In this document: positions 37,001 to 49,200 of the stretch, in pieces
Position numbering within the stretch: position 1 is the first letter of the stretch
Layout of the letters: every line of letters starts with the position of its first letter
From: Pararge aegeria
Taxonomy: Eukaryota; Arthropoda; Insecta; Lepidoptera; Nymphalidae
Length of the DNA: 64,000 bases
Assembly: GCF_905163445.1 (NCBI RefSeq)
Contig: NC_053202.1
Location: forward strand, 8,494,001 to 8,558,000
Reading direction: 5' to 3'
The notes under the pieces: generated by a model
What the model was told of the DNA's origin: nothing
Databases searched by the model: none
Seen by the model: the letters and a program-made list of their open reading frames with translations, nothing else
Translations under genes and position numbers: made by a program

Positions 37001-39014
37001 TATCGATATAGATCATATAATCGATATCGATATTAAAATCGATGTCAGTATCGATATTAAAATCGATTTCAGTATCGATATCGATATTAAAATCAATGTC
37101 AATATCGATATCGATATTATGATCTATATCGATATCGATATCGATATTAAAATCGATGTCAGTATCGATATTAAAATAGATGTCAGTATCTATATCGATA
37201 TTGATATCGATCGTCAGTATCGATATCAATATCGATTTTAATATCGATATCGATATCATTTAAATCGATGTCAATATTGATAACGATAGATCGATCATAG
37301 TATCGATATTGATATGGTTATCGATATTGATGTCGATATCGATATCGATATCTATTTTAATATCGATATAAATATCGATATTATGAATATAAGCACTTTC
37401 GAAATATAGATAATATATCGATATCGATATTATGATAGATATCGATCATAATATCGATATTTTTATCAATTTTAATATAGATATCGATACTGACATCAAT
37501 TTTTATATCGATATATCATAATATCGATATCGTAATATCGTTATATCGATATCGTAATATCGTTATATCGATATCAATATCGATATCGATACTGACATCG
37601 ATTTTACATAAATTATACGTTTAATTATATAATGTTCTTAAGTATGTAATGTACTTAAGTATATAATGTATTTAAGTATATAACGTACTTAAGTATATAA
37701 TGTACTTAAGTATATAACGTACTTAAGTATATAATGTACTTAAGTATATAATGAACTTAAGTAAATAGTGTTCTTAAGTATATAATGTATTTAAGTATAT
37801 AAAATACGTAAGTCTATAATTTTTTTAAGTAAATAACGTACATAAGTAAATAATGTACTTAAGTAGATAATGTATTTAAGTAAATAACGTACATTAGTAA
37901 AAAATGTACTTAAGTATATAATGTATTTAAGTATATAATGTACCTAAGTATATAACGTATTTAAGTATATAATGAACTTATGTATATAATGTACTGACAT
38001 CGATTTTAATATCGAAATCGATATTATGATCTATATCGATATTGATATCGATACTGACATAGATTTTAATACCGATATCAATATCGATATCGATACTGAC
38101 ATCGATTTTAATATCGGTTCTGACATCGATTTTAATATCGATATTGATATTGATATCGATATTGATATCGATTTTAATATCGATATCGATATCAATTTTA
38201 GTATTGATCTTTCACTTTCGAAATATAGATAATATATCGATATCGATATTATGATAGATATCGATCATAATATCGATATTTTTATCAATTTTAATATAGA
38301 TATCGATACTGACATCAATTTTTATATCGATATATCATAATATCGATATCGTAATATCGTTATATCGATATCGTAATATCGTTATATCGATATCAATATC
38401 GATATCGATACTGACATCGATTTTACATAAATTATACGTTTAATTATATAATGTTCTTAAGTATATAATGTACTTAAGTATATAATGTACTTAAGTATAT
38501 AATGTATTTAAGTATATAACGTACTTAAGTATATAATGTACTTAAGTATATAACGTACTTAAGTATATAATGTACTTAAGTAAATAGTGTACTTAAGTAT
38601 ATAATGTATTTAAGTATATAAAATACGTAAGTATATAATGTATTTAAGTATTTAATGTTCTTAAGTAAATAACGTACATAAGTAAATAATGTACTTAAGT
38701 ATATAATGTATTTAAGTATATAACGTACTTAAGTATATAATGTACTTAAGTATATAAAATACGTAAGTATATAATGTATTTAAGTATTTAATGTTCTTAA
38801 GTATATAATGTACTTAAGTATAAATGTACGTAAGTATATAATTTTTTTAAGTAAATAACGTACATAAGTAAATAATGTACTTAAGTAGATAATGTATTTA
38901 AGTAAATAACGTACATTAGTAAAAAATGTACTTAAGTATATAATGTATTTAAGTATATAATGTACTTAAGTATATAACGTATTTAAGTATATAATGAACT
39001 TATGTATATAATGT
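34016..39014 (+). repeat. Higher-order repeat, ~1.8-kb period
   Basis: The junction 'cataaattatacg' occurs at 34016, 35811 and 37607 (steps 1795 and 1796). Block order is the same in each unit: type-2 forward tract, type-1 block with the conserved island in both orientations, then the junction. The 34527-34937 and 36323-36733 segments differ by about one translated residue. The third unit is rearranged after about 38200. Confidence 0.9.
34074..34988. repeat. Right arm of ~0.9-kb inverted repeat
   Basis: Partner of 32293-33207 across a ~0.87-kb spacer that itself consists of satellite. Near identity implies a recent inversion-duplication, gene-conversion-like exchange, or an assembly foldback. 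Confidence 0.9.
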
Positions 39015-39563
39015 ACTGACATCGATTTTAATATCGATATCGACATCAATATCGATAACCATATCAATATCAATACTATGATCGATCTATCGATATCGAT
39101 ATTGACATCGATTTAAATGATATCGATATCGATATTAAAATCGATATTGATATCGATACTGACGATCGATATCAATATCGATATCGATACTGACATCTAT
39201 TTTAATATCGATACTGACATCGATTTTAATATCGATATCGATATCGATATAGATCATAATATCGATATCGATATGGACATTGATTTTAATATCGATATCG
39301 ATATTATGATCTATATCGATATCGATATCGATACTGACATAGATTTTAATACCGATATCAATATCGATATCGATACTGACATCGATTTTAATATCGGTTC
39401 TGACATCGATTTTAATATCGATATTGATATTGATATCGATATTGATATCGATTTTAATATCGATATCGATATCAATTTTAGTATTGATATTGATATGGAT
39501 TTCGATATTGATGTCGATATCGATATCTATTTTAATATCGATATTATGAATATAAGCACTTTC

Positions 39564-39568
39564 GAAAT
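39564..39568. repeat. Left target-site duplication GAAAT
   Basis: Five bases repeated at 43887-43891. Joining the flanks at this repeat restores the satellite island exactly as at 32708 and elsewhere. Confidence 0.8.
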
Positions 39569-39655
39569 TTATTTTTATTTTTATTTATTTATTTCCAACT
39601 TACTTTCCAGTTTACAGGAATTTCCTAATGCACTAGCGTAGATACTACCTACACA

Positions 39656-42601
39656 CTAAACTTTACAAGAGTAGCAAATGCACCACAAAGCAACCTTTGT
39701 GAGTTCAGTCAGAGTACAACAAAACAGATCCGTTCTCTCAGCCATGTCGTTTAGGGTGCGAATCGCGCGCGTCAGCGGCGCCTTGTTGAGCAAGTTGGTT
39801 CGTCCGCGCGGCACCGCCAGCAGGGGCGGCCTGCGCCTGCGCCACACGAACCGGTCCGGGGCACAGAGATTAATCTGACCTAAAACGTCCGCATTATGCA
39901 ACTTCCCCCTAATTATTTTAAACATATACAATATAAGTGTTAGCTCCCTCCTAACTTTTAGCTCGTTATACCCTACGATACCCAGAACAAATAGTGTTGG
40001 GTACATTAAGGGATAGTATGGGTATACCCCATAAAGCCTCATGTACAGGTACCTAACGAATTTATTTTGCACTCGCTCCAACATAAGGCTATATTTAACC
40101 TCATGTGGAGCCCAAATGACTGAGTTACTTTCCAATTGGCTCCTAACCAGAGCATTGTACAATGCTATCACCGCTTTTATGTTATTGAATACCCTAACTG
40201 TACGAAGTAGGAATCCTAAATTTTTGAAAGCTTTCTTACAGCATTTTATAATGTGATTTCCAAAAGTAAGCTCCGAGTTCAAACCAATCCCCAAGTCCCT
40301 CACCTCTGAAACTCTTGTCATTGATACCCCATCGATGTTGTAATCATACCGGATGGGTGACCGTTTCTTAGAGAATGTGATTGTAGCACATTTTGAAGTG
40401 TTAAATTGTAAGTGATTGTCCTTACTCCATTTGACTACTCTATCAATGTCTTGCTGCATCCTCGTACAGTCATTCCCGTCATCCACAGTCCGAGAGAGCT
40501 TGAGGTCGTCCGCGAAAAGCCAACACTTACAATCCTGGATCACCTGTGGCAGGTCGTTTATCATTAATATAAACTGCAAGGGTCCCAGGTTGCTGCCCTG
40601 ACTCACACCGGATCTAGTGTAATACGGTTCTGACCTATGACCCCTATATTCTACGTATTGTTGCCTATCTCTTAAGTAACTCGCAAAAAAATTCAGTAGA
40701 TGCGGAGTGAACCCAACTGCTGCTAATTTTTTGAGCAAAACATCGTTATCCACTAAATCGAATGCCTTACTAAAGTCAAAATATGCTGCATCAGTTTGGC
40801 CCCCGTTGTCAATTGTTGGACCAATCACAGACATATAAGAGAGAAGGTTGCTCGTAGTACTCCTCCCTGGCCGAAATCCGAGCTGAGCGTCCGAGAGTTG
40901 CGCGCTCACCTGGTTGTAAATTATTTTATGAATAGCCGACTCTAACACTTTTGCTGCTGTGGACAGTACCGCTACCGGCCTGTACCCCTCCAACTGTGTT
41001 CCTGATCTACCTTTTGGTACCGGGATGACTCGAGTTAATTTCCACATTCCTGGAAACACAGCTTCCTTCAGGCACTGATTGTATATGTGAAGCAACGGTT
41101 CTGCTAAAACGAATCGACAGTCTTTGAATAGGTAAGGTAGAATGCCATCTGGTCCCGCTGACTTTTTCGGCTTAAGATGTTTGAGTGCCTGCCTTACTTC
41201 ATACAAGGTCAATCGGTCCATATGTACCCGCGCCGCTCCGTTCTCTCCACCCGCTGCTGCTATGGCCGCGCTAACATTTAATTCGGCTGGCTCTGAGTTA
41301 TATACGGAATGAAAATAGTGAGCAAACTCTTTAACGCATTGCTCCGCAGTCAACGTTAACCCGTTCTTCAACATTTTTTGTGGACCCCTACTACTTCTTT
41401 TTGATTTGGTAAAGCTCCAAAACGATAATGGATCCTTGAGGAGTTGTTCCTGAACCCGGCGCCTATAGTGCTCGTGATCTTTTTTTATCACCATTTTTAC
41501 CCTTGTCCTACACTGAGAAAACGCGTCGTAATCAGCTCTTGAGTTACTAGCTTTATACCGTCTATGAACATTCGCTTTTAATTTTATGTTGCGAATTATT
41601 TCAACCGTGTACCACTCGGGATAATTATATCCCGGTGCTACAGGGCTTCGCTTTTTTCTCGGGACCCAGTCATCAATAGTTGACGTAAGAATTTCATAAA
41701 ATAATTTCAAACTTTCCTCCAACTGTAACGCCGCATACACAGGAGTCCACTCTGCTGCCGCAATTGCTGAGTACAGTGATACAAAATCAGCCTTATAAAA
41801 GTTCCAGCCGATAGGTGCGTGCGGGCTCGCTTCAGGTAATAATGCGTCAGACTGACGTGAACGCAACGTCACTGCGATCTCGAGTGGCGGATGATGCGCA
41901 TCAACCGGCACAAGCGGCGCCGCGACCGCGCGCACTTTCACACTCCCGTCCGCCGATAACGCACTCAGAACAAGATCCAAACATCTGTCATTACAATTAG
42001 CTATTGTGTTACTCTGAGTAAACTCACAATAAGTTTGAAAATATTCAAAATAATTATTTATATTTACCGAACACGAATACAAGTTAAAGTCTCCTACTAC
42101 TACTACCTCGCTATAATGATTACAATGTTCCTCAATTATTCTAAACAATACCATGTATTCACTCTCACAACTATTTGGTGGTATGTATGCCACGCGTAGC
42201 AAAAACAAAAACCGCTCGCGCCTGTGCACCGTTGCAGAAACCAGTTCGAATGAATGTGCGTCGATGTTGATGTCGCATTGTACTCGACGTAGTTCCAAGC
42301 GCGGTGCGGCCACGAGAAACGCGCCGCCTTGTTTGCGCCCGTCTGCTCTGTCACATCTTAAAATCGTGTAACCTGGTGGAATTAATTCCGCGTCATGGAT
42401 GGACTCATTGCAACCGGTTTCTGTTACTGCGAACAAATCTGCGGTAGAGGAGGCCACCCCCGCGTAAAATTCATCTAGTTTAGTTCGCAGTCCCCGTACG
42501 TTTTGGTAATATAATTCCAAACATTTATTATGACTATTTGTCCTCCGATCTTGGGTGATTGGCTGTCCTACGAAACCAAACCCATTCACAGAATTCGACA
42601 T
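39656..42601 (-). CDS. ORF2: endonuclease-reverse transcriptase, 981 aa
   Basis: Replication protein of the non-LTR element, nicking target DNA and copying element RNA onto it. An apurinic-like endonuclease occupies about residues 28-245: QN (33-34), catalytic Glu in TETG (61), GDFN (170-173) and an H-containing D-x-H-H motif (234-237) in the place of SDH. A linker follows. The reverse transcriptase occupies about 470-760: KPKKSAGPDG, the LGFRPGRSTT motif, DFSKAFD (609-615), GVSQGSNLGP and the catalytic FADD (696-699). A C-terminal region of about 200 residues follows. There is no stop or frameshift. It overlaps ORF1 by 68 bp in a different frame, so translation probably uses reinitiation or shunting after ORF1. 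The start is the first ATG, 27 codons before the conserved endonuclease block. Confidence 0.92.
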   Translation of the reverse strand: MSNSVNGFGFVGQPITQDRRTNSHNKCLELYYQNVRGLRTKLDEFYAGVASSTADLFAVTETGCNESIHDAELIPPGYTILRCDRADGRKQGGAFLVAAPRLELRRVQCDINIDAHSFELVSATVHRRERFLFLLRVAYIPPNSCESEYMVLFRIIEEHCNHYSEVVVVGDFNLYSCSVNINNYFEYFQTYCEFTQSNTIANCNDRCLDLVLSALSADGSVKVRAVAAPLVPVDAHHPPLEIAVTLRSRQSDALLPEASPHAPIGWNFYKADFVSLYSAIAAAEWTPVYAALQLEESLKLFYEILTSTIDDWVPRKKRSPVAPGYNYPEWYTVEIIRNIKLKANVHRRYKASNSRADYDAFSQCRTRVKMVIKKDHEHYRRRVQEQLLKDPLSFWSFTKSKRSSRGPQKMLKNGLTLTAEQCVKEFAHYFHSVYNSEPAELNVSAAIAAAGGENGAARVHMDRLTLYEVRQALKHLKPKKSAGPDGILPYLFKDCRFVLAEPLLHIYNQCLKEAVFPGMWKLTRVIPVPKGRSGTQLEGYRPVAVLSTAAKVLESAIHKIIYNQVSAQLSDAQLGFRPGRSTTSNLLSYMSVIGPTIDNGGQTDAAYFDFSKAFDLVDNDVLLKKLAAVGFTPHLLNFFASYLRDRQQYVEYRGHRSEPYYTRSGVSQGSNLGPLQFILMINDLPQVIQDCKCWLFADDLKLSRTVDDGNDCTRMQQDIDRVVKWSKDNHLQFNTSKCATITFSKKRSPIRYDYNIDGVSMTRVSEVRDLGIGLNSELTFGNHIIKCCKKAFKNLGFLLRTVRVFNNIKAVIALYNALVRSQLESNSVIWAPHEVKYSLMLERVQNKFVRYLYMRLYGVYPYYPLMYPTLFVLGIVGYNELKVRRELTLILYMFKIIRGKLHNADVLGQINLCAPDRFVWRRRRPPLLAVPRGRTNLLNKAPLTRAIRTLNDMAERTDLFCCTLTELTKVALWCICYSCKV

Positions 42602-43751
42602 TTACCGGCCAAATTTCTGATTGACACAACTGATCATATTTAGTCTCTGGTACCCCTATTATAAATGATGCATAATCTCGCTCAGTCTTGTGTTTTATTT
42701 TCTCAATTATGACTGGTACCTCTTTTATTTTATCTCGAATAAAATTTTCCAAATTTTCCTCAGTAGTGTCCTTCTGAAGTCGCCAGACATGTAAAATTTT
42801 TTTCTTTTCCATTCCTTTTATTTCAGTTGACTGTGTACTACCTCCTCTTTTTACTTCACTATTAGGATATCTGCTTTTCTTCCTCTTCACTACCGTCCAG
42901 GATCCATTCTTTTCATCACCTGCCCTTTGAGATCTTTCTTCCCCCGTTGGTTTCGCGGCCCCACGATTTAGTGCATCTCCCTGCATTTTCCCAGTCTGCT
43001 TAAGGGCGTTTGCAAAAGATCGCAAGGTTCTCTCCTCCTCAACGTAAGCACCCGGAGGTTTCATGGCCCCACACTTTTGTGCAACTACCTGCGTATTTTG
43101 ATTATCGCGTATCTCACCGGCATTAATAAAAGATCGCTTGGACTCTCCATGTACTTGAGACAATTCCTTAGGCACCTGACTTTGCACCGAGCTTCTAATA
43201 GCACTAAGTGCAGTTTCAAGGCACTCATTCTTTTCCAACAATGATATGACTTTAGATTCTGATAAATCTACTTTGTTAGCTTTTTGTAAGACTACCTGCA
43301 TCGACTGCTTTATCACGCGCAACTCTGATTCCACCATCGAAAATCTATCTAAAAGAAGTGTGTATTCCTTCTTTTGCTCTTCCAACCGAGATTTCATTTC
43401 GAGACGAAATTCCCGCATCTCCTCAAGTATTCTATCTTCGGCCTCCATCCTAGTTTCATCCAGAACGACCCGATTACCACGTACCGTGTTCACTTTGCAG
43501 CTGCTTGGAGTAAAAGTCTTGTTTAAGGTGATACCTCGAACTGGAGTATCCGCGTTATTCCCTTTCGGGACGGCTCGCATGCACTCTGGGCATCTCCAAC
43601 TTGCTTTGTAATCCTCTGTCATTTCTTCAAACTGCTCCTGCGATACCGCTAAACAGTTTAGGTGGTATATCTTCCTGCATTTTTCATATGCACATTCCAT
43701 ATATAATATATCGTATATCACAGCACTGCATCCATTACATTTAGTACTCAT
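42534..43751 (-). CDS. ORF1: PHD-finger/coiled-coil RNA-binding-type protein, 405 aa
   Basis: First ORF of the same element. An N-terminal zinc-binding domain has the spacing C5-C8, C20-C25, H30-C33, C54-C57, a PHD-like C4-H-C3 pattern as in CR1-type ORF1 proteins. Residues about 100-190 are rich in E, L, K and R with heptad-like spacing (likely coiled coil for multimerisation), followed by a basic, low-complexity region. The last ~90 residues (KKKILHVWRLQKDTTEENLE) resemble an RNA-recognition-like fold as found in other non-LTR ORF1s; this is inference. The role in this class is binding element RNA in the ribonucleoprotein. The frame is intact, starting at the ATG complementary to 43749-43751. 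Confidence 0.88.
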   Translation of the reverse strand: MSTKCNGCSAVIYDILYMECAYEKCRKIYHLNCLAVSQEQFEEMTEDYKASWRCPECMRAVPKGNNADTPVRGITLNKTFTPSSCKVNTVRGNRVVLDETRMEAEDRILEEMREFRLEMKSRLEEQKKEYTLLLDRFSMVESELRVIKQSMQVVLQKANKVDLSESKVISLLEKNECLETALSAIRSSVQSQVPKELSQVHGESKRSFINAGEIRDNQNTQVVAQKCGAMKPPGAYVEEERTLRSFANALKQTGKMQGDALNRGAAKPTGEERSQRAGDEKNGSWTVVKRKKSRYPNSEVKRGGSTQSTEIKGMEKKKILHVWRLQKDTTEENLENFIRDKIKEVPVIIEKIKHKTERDYASFIIGVPETKYDQLCQSEIWPVNVEFCEWVWFRRTANHPRSEDK

Positions 43752-43886
43752 TATTTAAGTCTTATTCAATCAAACACGTCCGCACCTAAGCGCGTACTTG
43801 CGCGATTGTTATATTTACCACAATATTTTGTACAACGTAAGTTGTTGAAATTCTCAATAATTAACTACTTTAGTCGATAATGACAT

Positions 43887-43891
43887 GAAAT
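43887..43891. repeat. Right target-site duplication GAAAT
   Basis: Partner of 39564-39568, directly followed by the satellite continuation ATAGATAATATATCG. Confidence 0.8.
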
Positions 43892-44027
43892 ATAGATAAT
43901 ATATCGATATCGATATCAATATCGATATTATGATTTATATCTATATCGATATTGACTACGATTTGAATATCGATATTGATATAGATATAGATCATAATAT
44001 CGATATCGATATTAAAATCGATGTCAG

Positions 44028-45163
44028 TACATTATATACATAAGTTCATTATATACTTAAATACGTTATATATTTAAGTACATTATTATTATTATTACAT
44101 TATTATTACATTATCCAATTCTTTGGGTTCCATAGAAGTGTCATACTTGGCAGAGGCAAGAAATAGTTGGTCTGCTCTTAGTTCCAGTATTTTGCCGGTT
44201 TCTTTTTCTTCACAGAGACAGTGGGACGACATTATTTGCAAAAAAACTTTTGACACACTTTTAGACCTAATGCCATCTAAAAGAGACCGTGCTCGTCTTC
44301 TCGATCTCTCTGCTAAGGAGTCCGGCTACTGGCTACATGCTCTCCTTCAGTTAACCTGGGCACTATGTTAGACCACACCACTCTATCGGTGGTGATTGGT
44401 CTTAGGCTTGGCGCCTCTATAATTCGGCTGCTTCCAGTGCCGAGCAGGCCAAGAGGCGTAAATATGAAAACCTGGATAGCAGCTTCATTTTTGTGCCTTT
44501 TGGTGTAGAGACTTTGGGACCGTGGGGTCCGGAGGCAAGAGCCCTTTTCAAAGAATTATCGAAAAGGGTTATCGAGTCTACCGGTGATCCTAGAGCGGGC
44601 AGTTACCTTGGCCAACGAATTAGTTTGGCCATCCAGAGGGGCAATGCTGCCAGCATCTTAGGAACTGTGCCTCGCTGCGGTGGTTTCGAGGACGTTTTAG
44701 ATTTTATTTAGTTTTTAAATAGTTTATTTTAGGTTATAGTTATGTATTAATAAAAATTATATTTTAGAGATAATCAAATAAATAACATTAATTAGTACAT
44801 TATATACTTAAATACATTATATACTTAAGTACATTTTTTACTAATGTACGTTATTTACTTAAATACATTATCTACTTAAGTACATTATTTACTTATGTAC
44901 GTTATTTACTTAAAAAAATTATATACTTACGTACATTATATACTTAAGTACATTATATACTTAAGAACATTATATACTTAAATACATTATATACTTACGT
45001 ATGTTATATACTTAAATACATTATATACTTAAGTACACTATATACTTAAGTTCATTATATACTTAAGTACATTATATACTTAAGTACGTTATATACTTAA
45101 ATACATTATATACTTAAGTACATTATATACTTAAGAACATTATATAATTAAACGTATAATTTA
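44028..45163 (-). repeat. 17-bp satellite tract, reverse, interrupted
   Basis: Reverse-orientation type-2 units on both sides of the family N fragment. Ends at the junction 'aattaaacgtataattta' before a type-1 block. Confidence 0.92.
44087..44793 (+). pseudogene. Retroelement C-terminal domain fragment (family N), copy 2
   Basis: Two open segments, 44123-44371 (MPSKRDRARLLDLSAKESGY...) and 44493-44711 (FGVETLGPWGPEARALFKEL...), separated by a region where the reading frame is lost and sequence is missing near 44420. A stop and an AATAAATAA tail follow. I associate this pair of segments with the C-terminus of multi-copy reverse-transcriptase-type proteins; the exact clade is unknown to me. 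The direct repeat AGTACATTAT (44077-44086, 44794-44803) flanks it and fits a 10-bp target duplication inside a reverse 17-bp tract. A shorter copy of the 3' part is at 11410-11606. Confidence 0.72.
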
Positions 45164-45169
45164 TGTAAA

Positions 45170-46290
45170 ATCGATGTCAGTATCGATATCGATATTGATA
45201 TCGATATAACGATATTACGATATCGATATTATGATAGATACCGATCATAATATCGATATTTTTATAAATTTTAATTTCGATATCGATATAGATAATAATA
45301 TCGATATCGATATCATTAAAATCGATGTCAATATCGATTTATTTTAATATCGATATAGATCATATAATCGATATCGATATTAAAATCGATGTCAGTATCG
45401 ATATTAAAATCGATTTCAGTATCGATATCGATATTAAAATCAATGTCCATATCGATATCGATATTATGATCTATATCGATATCGATATCGATATTAAAAT
45501 CGATGTCAGTATCGATATTAAAATAGATGTCAGTATCGATATAGATATTGATATCGATCGTCAGTATCGATATCAATATCGATTTTAATATCGATATCGA
45601 TATCATTTAAATCGATGTCAATATCGATATCGATATTATTATTTTAATCGATATTGATAAAAATATCGATATTATGATCGATATCTATCATAATATCGAT
45701 ATTGTAATATCGTAATATCGATTACGTACATTATATACTTAAGTACATTATATACTTAAGAACATTATATACTTAAATACATTATATACTTACGTATGTT
45801 ATATACTTAAATACATTATATACTTAAGTACACTATATACTTAAGTTCATTATATACTTTAGTACATTATATAATTAAACGTATAATTTATGTAAAATCG
45901 ATGTCAGTATCGATATCGATATTGATATCGATATAACGATATTACGATATCGATATTATGATAGATACCGATCATAATATCGATATTTTTATCAATTTTA
46001 ATTTCGATATCGATATAGATAATAATATCGATATCGATATCATTAAAATCGATGTCAATATCGATTTATTTTAATATCGATATAGATCATATAATCGATG
46101 TCAGTATCGATATTAAAATCGATTTCAGTATCGATATCGATATTAAAATCAATGTCCATATCGATATCGATATTATGATCTATATCGATATCGATATCGA
46201 TATTAAAATCGATGTCACTATCGATATTAAAATAGACGTCAGTATCGATATCGATATCGAATTTAATATCGATATCGATATCATTTAAAT
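45170..46290. repeat. Type-1 satellite with a short local duplication
   Basis: Segments 45165-45600 and 45893-46290 share the order junction, 'tagataccgatcataatatc', 'cattaaaatcgatgtcaata' and 'atttattttaatatcgatat', an offset of about 728 bp with a deletion in the second copy. Confidence 0.8.
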
Positions 46291-49200
46291 CGATGTCAAT
46301 ATCGATATCGATAGATCGATCATAGTATCGATATTGATATGGTTATCGATATTGATGTCGATATCGATATCGATATCTATTTTAATATCGATATAAATAT
46401 CGATATTATGAATATAAGCACTTTCGAAATATAGATAATATATCGATATCGATATTATGATAGATATCGATAAAAATATCGATATTTTTATCAATTTTAA
46501 TATAGATATCGATAAAGATAATAATATCGATATCGATACTGACATCAATTTTAATATCGATATCGATATCAATATCGAAATCAATATTAATATCGAAATC
46601 AATATTAATATCGATATTTATATAGATTTTAATCGATGTCAATATTGATATTAATATTGATATCGATATTACGATATTACGATATCGATATTATGATAGA
46701 TATCGTTCATAATATCGATATTTTTATCAATATCGATTAAAATAATAATATCGATATCGATACTGACATTGATTTTAATATCGATATCAATTTTAATATA
46801 GATATCGATATAGATAAAAATATCGATATCGATATCAATATCGAAATCGATATTATTATCGATATTTATATCGATTTTAATCGATGTCAATATTGATATT
46901 AATATTGATATCGATATTACGATATCGATATAATGATAGATATCGATCATAATATCGATATTTTTATCAATATCGATTAAAATAATAATATCGATATCGA
47001 TACTGACATTGATTTTAATATCGATATTGATATTGATATCGATATTGATATTGATATCGATATTGACATAGATTTGAATATCAATATCGATATCAATTTT
47101 AGTATCGATATTGATATGGATATCGATATCTATTTTAATATCGATATAAATATCGATATTATGAATATAAGCACATTCGAAATATAGATAATATATCGAT
47201 ATCGATTACAATATCGATATTATGATCTATATCGATATCGATATCGATATTAAAATAGATATCAATACTAAAATTGATATCGATATCGATATTAGAATCG
47301 ATATCAATATCGATATCAATATCAATATCGATATTAAAATCGATGTCAGAACCGATATTAAAATCGATGTCAGTATCGATATCGATATTGATATCGATAT
47401 TAAAATCTGTGTCAGTATCGATATCGATATCGATATCGATATTAAAATCTATGTCAGTATCGATATCGATATTATTATCTATATCGATATCGATAAAAAT
47501 ATCGATATTATGATCGATATCTATCATAATATCGATATCGTAATATCGTAATATCGATATCAATATTGATATCGATATTGATAACGATATCGATATTAAA
47601 ATTGATGTTAGTATCGATATCGATATTATTATCTATATCAATATCGATATTTAAATTGAATAAAATATCGATATTATGATCGATATCTATCATAATATCG
47701 ATATCGTAATATCGTAATATCGATATCAATATTGATATCGATATTGACATAGATAAAAATTCGATATAAATATCGATAATAATATCGATTCCGTTATTAA
47801 AATCGATATCAATATCGATATCGATATAGATCATATAATCGATATCGATATTAAAATCGATGTCAGTATCGATATTAAAATCGATTTCAGTATCGATATC
47901 GATATTAAAATCAATGTCAATATCGATATCGATATTGATATCGATATTACGATATTACGATATCGATATTATGATAGATATCGATCATAATATCGATATT
48001 TTTATATATTTTAATTTCGATATCGATATAGATAATAATAAGACATCGATTTAAATTTTGATATTGATATCGATTTTAATATCGATATCGATATCAATTT
48101 TAGTATTGATATTGATATGGATTTCGATATTGATGTCGATATCGATATCTATTTTAATATCGATATTATGAATATAAGCGCTTTCGAAATATAGATAATA
48201 TATCGATATCGATATCAATATCGATATTATGAGTTATATCTATATCGATATTTACATCGATTTGAATATCGATATTGATATAGATATAGATCATAATATC
48301 GATATCGATATTATAATCGATGTCAGTACATTATATACATAAGTTCATTATATACTTAAATACGTTATTTATTTAAGTACATTATATACTTAAATACATT
48401 ATATACTTAAGTACATTTTTTAACTAATGTACGTTATTTACTTAAATACATTATCTACTTAAGTACATTATTTACTTATGTACGTTATTTACTTAAAAAT
48501 ATATATACTTACGTACATTATTTAATTAAGTTCATTATATACTTAAGTACATTATATACTTAAATTCGTTATATACTTAAATACATTATATACTTAAGTA
48601 CATTATATATTTAAGTACATTATATACTTAAGAACATTATATAATTAAAGGTATAATTTATGTAAAATCGATGTCAGTATCGATATCGATATAACGATAT
48701 TACGATATCGATATAGATAATAATATCGATATCGATACTGACATCAATTTTAATATCGATATCGATATCATTAAAATCGATGTCAATATCGATATCGATA
48801 TCGATACTGACATCGATTTTAATATCGATATCGATATTATTAAAATCGATATCGATATCATTAAAATCGATATTGACATCGATTGGAATATCGATATTGA
48901 TATAGATATAGATCATAATTTCGATATCGATATTAAAATCGATGTCATATACTTAAGTACGTTATATACTTAAATACGTTATATACTTAAGTACATTATA
49001 TACTTAAATACGTTATATACTTTAGTATTTTATATACTTAAGTACGTTATATACTTAAGTACATCATATAGTTAAGTACACTATCTACTTAAGTACATTA
49101 TTTACTTATGTACGTTATATACTTAAGTACGCTATATACTTTAATACATTATTTACTTAAATACGTTATATACTTAAATACATTCTATACTTAAGTACAT

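Larger units (their letters stand above)
39569..43886 (-). mobile_element. Full-length two-ORF non-LTR retrotransposon
   Basis: Both ORFs are open end to end on the minus strand, with a short 5' UTR (43752-43886) and a 3' end in an (ATAAA)-type A-rich tail at 39569-39598. The 5-bp direct repeat GAAAT at 39564-39568 and 43887-43891 looks like the target-site duplication. It interrupts the conserved satellite island, whose left half (gcactttcgaaat) is at 39555-39568 and right half (gaaatatagataatat) at 43887. Domain content (PHD-type ORF1, AP endonuclease plus RT in ORF2) places it in the CR1/Jockey group; the clade within it is not certain. G+C is visibly higher than in the satellite. Confidence 0.93.

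Noticed and set aside
39678..42371. Several 60-72 codon plus-strand ORFs across the retrotransposon
   Set aside because: Antisense shadows of ORF2, which is intact on the minus strand.
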